A stretch of DNA of 64,000 nt from Neofusicoccum parvum (lineage: Eukaryota; Ascomycota; Dothideomycetes; Botryosphaeriales; Botryosphaeriaceae): positions 620,001 through 684,000 of the forward strand of contig CP087217.1 of the NCBI GenBank assembly GCA_020912385.1, read 5' to 3'. The position numbers were made by a program, and so were the translations under genes. This document shows positions 45,834 through 57,035 of this stretch, one piece after another (position 1 is the stretch's first letter; every line of letters begins with the position of its first letter). A model generated the notes under the pieces. The model ran no database searches and was not told the origin of the DNA. It saw nothing but the letters and a program-made list of their open reading frames with translations.

Positions 45834-47528
45834 TTATTCCCCAGTGTCACTCGTAGGCTTGTACATGATAGTTGTCAAAAACTGCGCACGGTCAGCAAAC
45901 GCTCCCCCACGCAATGGAGCTGAAACGGGGTCGAGAACATGCCTTTCGCTTGTACCGCGTCGTTGCGCTGGTTGCTAACACGTTGTGCTTGATGCTGCTT
46001 GTGGCGAGATGGTTGAGTACGGTGTGATTAGGCATGTTCAGCACACTGCTGTCGTCCTTCATAGGAGTGCTGCCGTTGAGGATGCTCTTGCTAAGCATCA
46101 CGGGGAGAGATGGAGGCGGGGGTGTGGTGTTCAACGCCGCACTCGCTCGTGCAAATCTACTTGACTCTTCTTCCGCGTCAAGGTCGGCCAGGTACTTTGG
46201 GATGACACAGTGGTACTGCTTCGGTGGCGCTGGGACGACTACGACGGGGTTACTGGTCGCGGGTGCTGGCGTCCCTGAAGCCGACGGGTTGTTTTGCGAT
46301 ATTTGCTGGATTTCAGGGGACGGAGGCAGAATTTGGGGTGGATAGACGCCGGGAGGGACACGCATTTCCGGCTTCTCGTCCTCTTGACGCGGTTGGCCAG
46401 GAATATCGACGGGCGCAGTGGGCTGAGGCTGCTGTTCTTGCGGGATGTCATCAGGCGAGACCTCCAAGTAATTTACGAGGATGTTCGTGAAGTCAACAGC
46501 GGTGGGCAGTTCGGGCGAGAGTTGCATCTCATTGTCGACAAGAAACTTGAGGTGGTGCGTGCCGGGCTGCAGGTGGATGGTGGCGGAAAAGGCATCCTTA
46601 TGTTTGCTCGGTCCACTGTAGGCTTGGTCAGAGGCTGGTGTAACTCGGTCTTCAGATCAACGCGCTTGGCAGAAAAGCATGAGACATGAGCAGAATTGGG
46701 AACAACGCCGCGGTGGTACCAGGACCACTGCATTGCTCGCACTTACCTCTTATGCAGCCGAAACTTCTTATTCCATCCAGCGAACGTGCCAGTGACGTAG
46801 ACTTTCTCGCCGGGGCCCAGCCACTCGATGATGGTGGGCACGGCCGGACGCAGGCCTCCCTCGGTGTCGAAGCTGTCGTCGGCCGCGTCATCCTCGTCGG
46901 CGGTGGTGCTGCTGAGGACCGATGTGCGGCGGGGCAGGACGCCATCTATGCTCTCCGGGTCGATTGGTGTCGTCAGGTCGGCAGGCGAGATGATGGGCGA
47001 GCCGGGCGTGTGCACCTCCTCCTCAATGGGCAGCGGCAGACGCGGCGGGCGCGCGAAATTCGCAGACTGCATGTGGTAGGTGTCGGATTGCGACGAGGGC
47101 TCCGCGCCGGGCGGCGACGACGAGGTCGCGCGCGGCTGGGGCACGTCGACGGGCTGGGTGAGCGGCGAGGGCTCGGCGGGCGGCGGCGAGGGCTCACGAT
47201 GGTCCTTCTCGTGGCTCTGGCCGCTGCCCATCCTCTCGAGCTGGGAAATGTCGTGCGGCTTGAGCGTCGGGGTGGCTACCGAGTGGGCGCGGCCGCGCGA
47301 GTTGGGACGCAGCGGCCTGGCGGCGGTCGAGTGTGCAGTCGCGCTCTCCAGGCTCGCCGACGGCGGGGCAGCGGTGGCTTTGACGTTGGAGAGGGCCTGG
47401 ATGGACTCGCGGCGGCGAGGTTCTCTGCGCACATTGTTCACCGCTTGGTTGCTTATCGGCGCGGTCGCGTGCGGCGGGCCCTGGGGCGAGCTGGTGCTCT
47501 GGCGGGACGACGAGGGGTTGTTGCCCAT
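45834..47528 (-). CDS. AMPK/SNF1 complex beta subunit (GAL83/SIP2-type)
   Basis: The scaffold subunit of the SNF1/AMPK energy-sensing kinase. Inferred exons are 47528-46747, 46615-45943 and 45881-45834 (500 aa). The N-terminus MGNNPSS fits an N-myristoylation signal (Gly2, Ser6). A long Ser/Pro-rich region follows. The CBM48 glycogen-binding module begins near residue 238 (GEKVYVTGTFAGWNKKFRLHK) and continues over intron 1 into SGPSKHKDAFSATIHLQPG. The C-terminal ASC domain has LPPSPEIQQISQ-type and VIPKYL segments and ends PNHTVLNHLATSSIKHNVL, SATTRYKRK, FLTTIMYKPT. The last 15 residues come from a tiny exon reached by a GC-AG intron (donor AAG|GCATGT). Without it the family's conserved C-terminal strand is lost. 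AMPK beta subunits contact the gamma subunit through that strand. Confidence 0.93.
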
Positions 47529-48027
47529 CGCTCAGGCTCGCGCCTTGTCTCGCGGCGCGCGGTCTGTGGCCAGGCGGACGGGCGGGCTGGGCACTGCAGG
47601 CAGCGTGTCCGAGTCTGCTGCTATGGCGGTGCGGCGTCGCGTCGCGCGGCCTCGTACCTGGACCTGGGCCGGATGTGCGTGCGGTGCAGCAGTGGCAGCG
47701 GGCAGCGGGCAGCGGGCAGCGGGCAGGTTGCGGAGGGCCAGGGCTCGCAGGGCTCGCCGCCGGTCTGTCTGCCCCAGAGGAGCGCAGCGCCGCCGCCGTC
47801 TGCCGATCCAGCTCCAGGCAATCAGCATCATCGTCCGGCCTCCACCCCCGTCCCAGGCGCCTTGACGATGTGATCGGAGGAGGGACGCTCAAATCGCGAG
47901 CTGCTCTGAGGTCATCTGCACCTCCTCGGTATGCTCCCTTGCCCGCGACGCCGCTTGACACCTGACCACCCACGGCCAGCCACGCCCATTGACCCGTTCC
48001 CCTGCAGAACACCCGCGAAAGAACGCC
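47529..48027. promoter_or_regulatory. Divergent promoter, AMPK beta and small membrane protein
   Basis: Head-to-head start codons are 499 bp apart. The region is GC-rich and carries a GGCAGCG tandem repeat at 47694-47727. Confidence 0.5.
47694..47727. repeat. Heptanucleotide microsatellite (GGCAGCG)n
   Basis: Four perfect GGCAGCG units plus a partial fifth, about 170 bp upstream of the AMPK beta start codon. Confidence 0.9.
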
Positions 48028-48580
48028 ATGAACGACTATGCCGCCCTGCTGCTGACTGCTCTGTACTACCTCCTCGCCGTGCCCGCCTACGCTCTTTTCC
48101 GCGGCCTCGTTCTTGCCGTGTCGCCGCTCTACTACGCCCTTCAATTCGTCCTGCTGCCCTTCGTCTATCTTGCGCATTTCTTCTGGCGCGTTCTTGTTTT
48201 CCCCTTCGCCATGCTCGCAAAGCTCGAGGTATGCTTGTCCCCGTGCGCGCTGCTTCGTCCCGCCTCCTCTCTGACCACGCCACCAGACTCTCTATGTCTA
48301 CTTGGGCGTCGCTGGCATTGTTGGAGTCACCGCCGGCGGCATTCTCTACTTCAGTTTCAGTGTCCTGAAATCGGCCTTCAACCTTGACTCGTACGATGAA
48401 ATCCCTGGGGTTACCGCCGCAGAATACAGGGCTGCTCGACACAAGAAGAAAGCTGAGCAGGGATACAGCGGTGCCCCAGTGTTGACGGACAGCCCCGGCC
48501 ATTTGAAAGAGTCTGGGCTGTTAAAGCGCCGAGATCTCTTGAGCCAAACCATTCTGGAAGAGGATGATTCAGACTACTGA
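48028..48580 (+). CDS. Small conserved-looking membrane protein, function unknown
   Basis: I do not recognise a named family. Inferred exons are 48028-48228 and 48287-48580 (164 aa), both in phase 0 with a GTATGC donor and a CACCAG acceptor. Residues 1-65 form two to three close hydrophobic segments (DYAALLLTALYYLLAVPAYA, LQFVLLPFVYLAHFFWRVLV). Another hydrophobic segment follows the intron (YLGVAGIVGVTAGGILYFSF), then a polar cytosolic-type tail with Lys-rich and acidic ends (EEDDSDY). It is probably an integral membrane protein of the ER or other endomembranes. It shares a bidirectional promoter with the AMPK beta gene. Confidence 0.8.
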
Positions 48581-49625
48581 ATCAAGAAATCATGATGCGT
48601 TTAGACTTTACCAGGCATCAATTTTGCTTGCTCGCGAGGCTGTGACATGCATTTGCATAGCACGCAGCACCGTGCAACCTAAACTCCCAGCCTTAGTATC
48701 CTTAGAAATACACCGTCGAGATGTGCAGTCAGGTTGCGTGGTTGCTTGAACTGTGAATTTTGCAAGTTTGCTTTGGCATTGCTTATTCTCAACTCAGGTG
48801 GACTCGCAATGGGTAAGTTGGAATCGATCCTCCAGGCAGGAAGGCTGAATAACTCTAGAATATCAACGTGTCGCGATGTTGGAGCCTTGTAGGCTCATCG
48901 GACTTGGAAAAGAATCGGGGAGTGAAGACTTGAATTTTCGATTAGCAAGTACGTGGAGACTTCTGCGTGCGTGGTAATCATTTAGGATCTTGTCACGAAT
49001 TCAAGGCCCGGATGTTATGAGAGAATTGAAGGGTTTATCTTCAATAGGACACGCGAAAGAGCAGAGCTTCACCGTAGTGTCAATAAATGGATGCGCCAAA
49101 TGAAGGTGAATCCGTCTTTTTTCACTTTACGGGGGGACGATAAGATAAGAGCACATCACATCACATCACGTGCACTATCGGCGTGGCAAGAAAGACCCCC
49201 GACGTCGATCGCAACTCTCACCACTTCATTCCCGCCCACCATCGACACACTGTCCCTTTGCGCCTTCCACACCACAACGCCGCCCTCCACCTCCAAGACG
49301 CTCTGCTTCCACGCGAATTCCTCCGAATACGCTCTCCTCCCAGGGACTTTCCAGCGCGTCCCGTCACTGCGGAAACATCCTCCATAAACAACCGGCACGG
49401 CCTTCATTCGCGCCCTCTCTTCCGACAAAGCTATCCTTCCTGAGAAATTCTTCTTGCGCGCGGCCCACTACGAAAACGCCCTTCTCACCTCTGAGACGCT
49501 CTACTTCCTCGTCTGCCTAGTGGAAACAAAGTTCGAGATAGTCGTCTTCTCCGCAACGAGCGGCACCACGCGCCCGTGGTTTACAGCGTCACTAGCGCCA
49601 GCGTCATCCGGAATCATCAAGGAAA
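48581..49625. other. Intergenic between two plus-strand genes
   Basis: A/T-richer sequence, with the promoter of KIN17 at its right end. Open frames at 49091-49648 on both strands show no domain. No tRNA fold was found. Confidence 0.5.
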
Positions 49626-50671
49626 ATGGGGCGAGCGGAGGTGGGTAGCACGAAATGGCAGGCCAACAAGATGAAGTCCAAGGGCCTTCAGCGCCTGAGG
49701 TGGTATTGCCAAGCTTGCGAGCGTCAAATGCGTGATGAAAACGGGTTTAAGTGCCACGTTCAATCGGAGGGCCACGTTCGGCAGATGATGGTTATCGGAG
49801 CAGATCCAAATCGTGCGATAAACGATTTTAGCCAACAATTCCTGAAAGACTTCCTTCTCTTGCTGAGAACCGCGCACGGAGAGAAGAAGGTGAACCTGAA
49901 CCACTTCTATCAAGAGTACATCAAAAACAAGGAGCACGTACGTAGCTCCCGTACCACACACTATACATGTTCACCCACTAACGCTTTTTAAAGATTCATA
50001 TGAACGCGACTCGCTGGCCTTCCTTGACAGAGTTCGGGAAACACCTTGGTCGAGAGGGCATCTGCCGCGTGTCCGAGGATGAGAAGGGCAACGGACTGTG
50101 CATATCATGGATCGACAACAGCCCGGAAGCACTGCGGCGCCAGGACGCTCTTCGCAGGAAAGAACGACAGGAGAAGGGCGATGAGGAGCGCGAGCAGCGC
50201 ATGATCCAGGAACAGGTGGAGAAGGCGCGTGCAGAGGCCAAGGAAGATTCCGAGCGGCGCGACGAGGAGACACAGCTTCAGCGAAAAGAGGGTGAGAAGA
50301 TTCAGTTGAACTTCAAGCCAACCATCGCAAAGACACCCAGCCCGCCCCAGCCTTCCGGTCTATCCCAACCACCCGCTACAGAAGCCGAGGTCGAGGCAAA
50401 CAAAGGACCGGCGGCAGCAGGAGAAGACAAAGACATCGCTACAGCGGCAGCTCCGGCTAAGCCGTCGTTCAAGATGGGTATGAGCAGCAGCAAGCCCAAG
50501 AATGTCTTCTCGTCGAAGAGCAACCCCCTTGCCAGCAAGAAGGTCGCCGTCAAGGAGCAGCCGAGGAAGATGAGCGAGGCAGAGCGGATTATGAAGGAAG
50601 AACTGGAGCGGAAGCGTCTTCGGGAGAGCGGAGGGCCCAACGGTGGAGCAAAGCGACAGCGAGTAGCGTGA
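49626..50671 (+). CDS. kin17: DNA/RNA-binding protein KIN17
   Basis: KIN17 is a conserved nuclear nucleic-acid-binding protein linked to replication, DNA-damage response and pre-mRNA processing. Inferred exons are 49626-49937 and 49994-50671 (329 aa). The N-terminus MGRAEVGSTKWQANKMKSKG is typical. A C2H2 zinc finger uses C28, C31, H44 and H50 (CQACERQ...CHVQSEGH). The winged-helix domain covers about 51-160 (FLKDFLLLLRTAHGEKKVNLNHFYQEYI, then RWPSLTEFGKHLGREGICRV after the intron). A charged coiled coil and Lys-rich tail follow. The C-terminal tandem SH3-like (KOW) region of animal KIN17 is not seen. Confidence 0.95.
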
Positions 50672-51524
50672 GCAGGCGACCATCGTCATCCTAGCAAATC
50701 CCACTTAATTAGCGCGGCGTTGGGGGGGCATCATCGGCATAGACATCATCTCGGGTGGGGTCAGGGCAGGTCTTTCAGGTTGAAAATAGACAGTATAGCA
50801 CAACGGGAATTCCGGAACGGCGCGTCTCACACGCAACACGAGCATAGCGCATGATTATAGGCTGAGAACGGCAGCAGAGAAGTGGAACAGGCCGTTTGCC
50901 GGCATGTTGTAGTCGCAAGTGACGCCTTGTCTTTTGCAGGTCGCGCGAGAACGAATACGCGTATCGTCGCGGGCGAGGCAGAGCGCGATGGCGCTTCGTA
51001 GCGGCCGCGTCACCTTGGCGCCTCTGCGCCAATCGCACGGCGAGGCACGAATCACGGCAGACGCTTGTGGAGCATATCGTGCATATCGCTCAGTTCGGGG
51101 TGGCCAGCGAGAGCAGACGGCACGACGGATGCGCACCGCTGCAGCGGACAGCGTCACAGAGGGTGGGCGAGCGGGTTCCACAGGGCTTTTTTTTGGGGGG
51201 CCAAGGGTTCCGCGCGAGCTAAGCCCCAGCGCCGCCGCACTAGGCCCGCAAGCGCGCCTAATCTCGGTTCCCTGGCGTTGGCCCAGATGTGCGCTGCTCC
51301 AGCCTGCACAGCCGCCCTCCTTGGCCAGCTCGTCCACCTCTTCGACGTCGTTGGCACGGCCTAACTCCTCCCTCTCCAGTACTTCAACCCGCTCCTGCCC
51401 ATGGCTTGACGTCTTATCGGCTTCTTAATCGCACCCCGCGCCCGCTCCGGTCCCCGCTCCAGCTGCACCGCTCCGCTACCCCGTACGGCACTCTAATACC
51501 AGCCCACGCTACACCGCCGCCACC
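50672..51524. other. Intergenic, promoter of the mannosyltransferase gene
   Basis: The region is GC-rich in its right half. Overlapping open frames on both strands (about 50855-51428) have no domain. The downstream gene has a strong start context (CCGCCACCATGC). Confidence 0.5.
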
Positions 51525-52581
51525 ATGCGCAAGGGCGTTCTCATTTTCCTCATCATAAACATCATCGTCGTCGGCGTGCTCGTGCACAACGTTTGGACCC
51601 TTCTCGAGCTGCTCGTCGTCGATGGCTCCGAGGACCGTATCTCGCGTGCTGAGCTGCCAGCCCCTAACTCTGGCGCAATCAGCGAGCGGCCGCAATTGAT
51701 TCCCAAGATCATTCACCAGACCTACATCAACGAGAGCATCCCGCAGCGCTGGCAGGAGGCCCAGAAGAGCTGCATTGACTTGCACGAGGACTACGAGTAC
51801 AAGCTGTGGACGGACAAGAAGGCTCGCGAGTTCATCGCCGACGAGTACCCGTGGTTCCTGGAGACTTTCGACGGCTACGAGTTCCCCATCCAACGTGCCG
51901 ATTCCATCCGCTACTTCGTGCTCGCCCACTTCGGCGGCATCTACATCGATCTCGACGATGGCTGCAACCGCCGTCTGGACCCGCTCCTTTCATACCCCGC
52001 GTGGCTGCGTCGCACTGTGCCCACCGGCGTCTCCAACGACGCCATGGGCGCTGTCCCGCGGCACCCTTTCTTCCTCAAGGTCATCGATGCGCTCCCGAGA
52101 TACAACCGCAACTGGCTGCTCCCCTACATCACCGTGATGGGTTCGACCGGCCCGCTTTTCCTGAGCGTCATCTGGAGACACTACAACAACGAAGGCCCGG
52201 CCGAGGACGGCAGAATTCGCATTTTGTTCGGTGATGAGTACAACAACCACCCGTGGAGCTTCTTCACGCACCATGTCGGCAACAGCTGGCATGGCGGCGA
52301 TGTGAAGCTAATCTTCTGGGTACGAAGGATCCCTGTGAGGTTCGTCTGGACACATGCTAACCTCTTCTTAGATGGCTCGTCATTGGTTCTTCCTCACGAT
52401 TCTTGGTTTCGTCATTGGCTTTTCCGTCATCGGAGCGCTCTGGTGGACTTACCGCTGCATGGCCCAGCAGAGCAGGAGAGGCGGCCTCGCGCGATTCCTG
52501 CCGTTCCTGGGAGCACGCCATTCGGGAGACGTCGAGTACGAGCTTATTAGCCGCGATGCCGACGAACATCAGAAGGTGTAA
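51525..52581 (+). CDS. Mannosyl phosphorylinositol ceramide (MIPC) synthase catalytic subunit, SUR1/CSH1-type
   Basis: A predicted Golgi glycosyltransferase (GT32, DXD sugar-binding family) that adds mannose to inositol phosphorylceramide. Inferred exons are 51525-52319 and 52372-52581 (334 aa). An N-terminal transmembrane segment (residues 4-28) is followed by the catalytic region: IPKIIHQTYINESIP, YEYKLWTDKKAREFI, RADSIRYFVLAHFGGIYIDLDDGC with the DXD motif (about 141-145), and GAVPRHPFFLKVI. The sequence HHVGNSWHGGD precedes the intron. The second exon gives a C-terminal transmembrane segment (WFFLTILGFVIGFSVIGALWW) and a basic tail. Both ends match SUR1/CSH1 topology. The splice has a GTACGA donor, GCTAAC branch and CTTAG acceptor. 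Confidence 0.92.
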
Positions 52582-54186
52582 TACTTCCAGGCGGGAGTCA
52601 GACTTTCTAATTTCTTTTACCGCCCACGTCAACCATGAACCCAGAGTACGGACATATAATGCGGGCGCCTTCACGATTCGGTCACGGAACGGACTGTTGT
52701 CCTTTGATAATCCTCTTATTTCAACTTCGGTGTACATTCGATCACGATTTAGCGTATTGGCGTTGTCGGGCATGCTTCAAACCAGAGGAAAGGCGGGCGG
52801 ATTAGCCCGGCGCAAAAAAAGGCTGTAGGTGGTCTTTTGCGGGGCGTTTTGGTGTGACTGCGAAGAAGTCGAGGGCTGGAATTGTACAGAGGCTCCGGGC
52901 GCTTTGCCCGGACGCGCGATAAAGTGTTGTAATCAGCAAGAGAGGAATTCTTCGGCATGGGAAACATTTTTACGGGCGGCCGAACGCTCGACCACCTAGC
53001 TAGCGGGCTTTCGCAATGCAACAAGGCGCGAGGCATGAAGTTTATGCCAGCGAATTGGATCACGTTGGAGCGTGCTCATGCGCAGAGATGGTGTGATTGG
53101 CGCCGATGACCCAGATGTCGACACGGCGTTTTGAGAACAGTGGACGCTCCGCAATCTCCAAGCGCAGTATCGCAACAGAAGACATGTGTCTCAAGGATGG
53201 TAAATTGCTGTAGACTATCACCGGCCCCTGTAGCGGGGAGTTCCCTGTGTGGGCGTGGAGATACGCTGGCAGCGAGCCAGTCAGGTCGGGCGCCGGCTCG
53301 GCCCAAATGACGAGGTGCTTGGAGCGTGGAAGACAACAATTTCTCGAGCGGGCGGCGCGTTGGACCCCGGACGCGGGCCATCGGCGGGAGATTGCTCCGA
53401 GATACGAGAGCGCCGTTTGCACGCCAAGACGATGCGCGCGTGGATGCAATCGGTCGCATCTTTGGACGCTCGTGGGAGGCCTTCAGGTTTCTGTGGGTGT
53501 GGTCGCCACTGGCATGCAGGGAGGCTGGCGGGGCGCAACTCAGTTGGCTGGCGGGTGCCGCCATCAGGGACCGATCAGCCAGCGGCGCGCCCGTAGAACC
53601 ACTTGAAACGCAAAGATCACCGGCCAGTGATATCAACGGTGCAGTGATAGTCGGCGGCACAGGAACAGCAGGCAGGGCGCCCACGGTTTGCCGTGCTATT
53701 TTTGCGGGAAACCGGTCGCGGCTGCTGCAGCTTAAGGGGCTTGTAGGCTGGTGGCAGGCTCGCGCGACGCAGGTAAACAGCGCGCGCCCGTCCCGGCATC
53801 CAGCCAGCACACCCGCGGACCTCGCATGCCTCCCTACTAAAACACCACTGCGCAGCAGACGGCACCGCGACAAATCCCGGCCGCCGCACACACAAGCACC
53901 ACCAGAACGGGCCAAGCATTTGCTACGGCTCCTTCACCGCGCAGGGCTCCCGCTGCGCACGCCCGTCCAGTCCTCTCGCGCAGATCGGGGCAGCGTCGCC
54001 GCTTCTTGGCGCGACCCTTCCCCTGTGCTGCACCACGCCCCAAGCCAACTTTCTTCACCACAACACCGAGCCAACGACACCACAACACTCCCTCGCTGCC
54101 CGCGCCCTCCGCCGCCCATGAGCCAGCATTGAATGCCGACACTCTCTCCAGAAGCGCTCCACGCTCGCTCCGACCACCGGCCCGCC
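52582..54186. other. Intergenic region
   Basis: About 1.6 kb between the mannosyltransferase and KNR4. Opposed open frames (about 53076-53915 minus and 53326-54132 plus) overlap almost fully. Neither has a domain or coding bias. No gene is supported; the right part is the KNR4 promoter. Confidence 0.45.
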
Positions 54187-55763
54187 ATGACGCCGCAGCC
54201 AAAGTACGTCCCCCTGTGCCCAATTCTCCAGGCGCCGCCTGCTAATCGTGCTGCAGCATGCTCACGTCCGCGTGGCGCGACTTCTGGCACACCATGACCT
54301 CTAACGACCGCCATGCCTCCCACGACTCTCCCTACCGCACCGGCCAGCATGTTCCGCTCCCGCAGAGCCGCCATACGCCGCTCACCTCCGTCGCAACCAG
54401 CGCAATGGAGTCCCGCACCGACTTCAACTCGCCCTACGCCCAGGACGAGCCCAACGGCTTCGTCAGCTCGCCCCGTGCTCCCATGTCGCCCTCGTCGCCA
54501 TACTCGCCCGGCATGCGCTCCAGCGTCGCCCGCCCGCCCGACGAGAATCCCTCGATAGACGCCGTCAACTCCGGCGAGATCCAGATGCAGAGCTTCAGCG
54601 ACGGCCTGCCACCCCCGCCGCCTGTCGGCCACTCGTGGAAGCGCATTGACCGCTGGTTGGAGGACCGCTTCGTGGAGCTGTGGGACAACATGTGCGAGGG
54701 TGCCACCCACAACGACGTGAACGAGCTGGAGCACATCCTAGACGTCACCCTGCCAGTCGAGGTGCGCGAGTCGCTGCAGATCCATGACGGCCAGGAGCGC
54801 GGCGGTCTGCCGACCGGCTTGTTTTTCGGCTGCATGATCCTGGACTGTGAGGAGATTGTCCAGGAATACACCAACTGGCGCAGGGTCAATGAGGAGTTCC
54901 TCGCCGCCCAGCCGTCGTACCAGCCGCCGCAGGTGCCGATCAAGGCCGTTGCTGGTCCCTCGTCGTCTCCGACGCCGACCGATGCACAGAAGGCCGCCAA
55001 TCCCATGTGGAGACAGGATCTGCTCTCGCGTCAGGACTCGCAGCCGCCGAATGCCATCCAGAAGGCCTATGCTCACCCCGCCTGGATCCCTCTTGCCCGC
55101 GACTGGGGTGGAAACTGCCTGGCCGTCGATCTCGCGCCTGGCCCCGCCGGAAAGTGGGGACAGGTCATCATTTTCGGTCGCGATTACGACACCAAGTATG
55201 TCGTCGCTCGTTCCTGGGCCGCCTTCCTCGCTCAGTACACCGATGACCTATGTTCCGACAAGTGTTTCATCGATGAGGAAACCAACGAGATGAAGCTCAA
55301 GCTTTTCGCCAAGCAGAATGTTGAGCCGCCATACCTCGATATCCTCCGCTGGCGTTGCGACCAGAAGTACGGTCGCAAGCCCAAGAGGAGGCCACAGAGC
55401 ACTCTCTCCATCAACCCGAACGCTCCTCCAGCCGCCAACGGAACTAGCCCGTACGGCAGCCCGTCATCTGCTGGAGAAGACAGGGGCCGCTCTCCGCACA
55501 GGCTCAGCAAGAACGGAGCCAGCCCTCGAGTGCCAATCTCGAGTCCCTTGGCCCGCGTGGCAGAAGAGGCACCGGCGCCGATCAAGGTTCACACGGATGA
55601 GGAGAAGCTCATTGAAATGAACACACCCCGGCCCAGCTCGGACCTAAACTCCAGCAATGCGACGCAGAAGAACAGCATGGAGAGCGACAAGGAGAACGGC
55701 AGCGAGAAGGGCAAGGGCAAGAGCGTCGTCTCGTCGGAGGAGATGAAGACAGTTGAGATATAA
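54187..55763 (+). CDS. Cell wall assembly regulator KNR4/SMI1
   Basis: KNR4/SMI1 is a disordered-flanked hub protein that links the cell-wall integrity MAPK pathway to glucan synthesis and morphogenesis. The inferred form is 54187-54203 joined to 54257-55763 (507 aa). The tiny first exon (MTPQP plus two bases) is supported by a GTACGT donor, a GCTAAT branch and a CTGCAG acceptor. The alternative start is the Met at 54258, which gives 501 aa. The N-terminal block WRDFWHTMTSNDRHA is family-typical. The SMI1/KNR4 domain covers about residues 130-360: SWKRIDRWLE, NDVNELEHILDVTLPVEVRESLQIHDGQE, PTGLFFGCMIL, WIPLARDWGGNCLAVDLAPG and FGRDYDTKYVVARSW. The C-terminal third is Ser/Pro/Lys-rich and disordered. 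Confidence 0.92.
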
Positions 55764-57035
55764 GTATCTCGTCCGCTCTTCATGTTCCAAAAAAATTCCA
55801 CGAGCGCTGTTCGGCGCCCTACTCTTACATTACGGGTTACAAGAAGCAAATGATACATTAAAGACACATCATCGGAGTTGGTTTCGGCAGTTGACGACGG
55901 TGAACCAAGCAATGACGAATCCCATCACGAGACCTACTTTCCGGGGAAGAAGGGGTGGATTATGTCCTTACGCTTGCTTCTACGGGGGAACATTCAGTGT
56001 ATCAAAACCATCGGCAACAATTCCTTCCCTTTCCCCGCAGAAGCACACTGGTCTGCTTCTGCGGGTTGCAAGTTCCAACAGCACAAGCAAGCCCCTCAAT
56101 ATGTTCTATTACTGCTGCTGCTTTTGCTTTCTCTGCCTCGTGTTCGGTGAGGCGAGCATGGGTTACTTTTCCCTCCCTTTTCCTCGCCTGCATTGGAGCT
56201 CTCTGATTTCATTTTGCAAAGCTGTCGGTTTTTGCTTGGCTAATCGGAGTTGCGTCAAGTGTTACATCAGCCAGCAAGCGAGCCAGTCTTGTTCCTTCTT
56301 CGCTTCAGATGGAGTTGCCGTAATCGTTGACGATGGCGGTGAGTTAGTGCTCGGAGCTTTGACAGCGTTTGTGTGGAGCTTCTCGTTGGTCTTGTCTTTC
56401 AGATTCGCCTCTCGCCCTCTTGGCGCCCTGCATTTACGCAATGTGTAGTTGTATTAGCAGCAGCAGTGATAGACAAACACTCCAGTTCACCGAACTTTGC
56501 AAGGGTGGTGCGGTATTCAGCAGTGGCAGATGATTTCTAGTATAAGGGTCCTTTGTAGGGGTTTGTAGATTAAGCGGGACTTTTGGGTGGTGTTTTATTA
56601 TTATGGAAATGAGAAATATCAAACTACAGAAGGACGCCTGGTTTCTCGCCTTACGGCCAGCTGCGATACGGGCGTCGAAAGCAGTCGGACTTCGGGCTCA
56701 GGATTACCCGCGGGTGGTGGAGGTTGCGCTGGGGCGCTGCTGAGGAGCGTGCGCCTGCCCGCGCAGCTGGATCCGACAGCCGTACACAGACGTCTTTCCG
56801 TTCCGTACCGCTCTGGCCCGACAAGTCGGTCTGCGGTGCAAGGAGCAGGAGAGGGGTGCGGTGGATGCCGTGGGCCTATGCATCGATAGGCGTGCGGCAC
56901 GGTCAAACCGCCCCCTCCTTTAGCCCCCTATATGCGGCCCCGACGCCTTCTAGAACTCCCGAAGGAAGCGGAAAAGGGAAAGCAAAATGGCTCGACAAGA
57001 CGGGCTTCGGGCGTGCTCTTGCGCATCCGCGCTTC
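55764..57035. other. Intergenic, convergent 3' ends
   Basis: The sequence lies between KNR4 (+) and the short-chain dehydrogenase (-). It is A/T-richer than the genes. Open frames at about 55753-56448 and 56724-57572 (plus) lack domains, and the latter partly mirrors the dehydrogenase. Confidence 0.5.

Noticed and set aside
53076..54132. Opposed open frames of 279 and 268 codons upstream of KNR4
   Set aside because: Mirror images of each other with no domains and no codon bias; treated as intergenic.
55753..56448. 231-codon plus-strand open frame after KNR4
   Set aside because: It overlaps the KNR4 stop region, shows no domain and lies in A/T-rich 3' UTR-like sequence.
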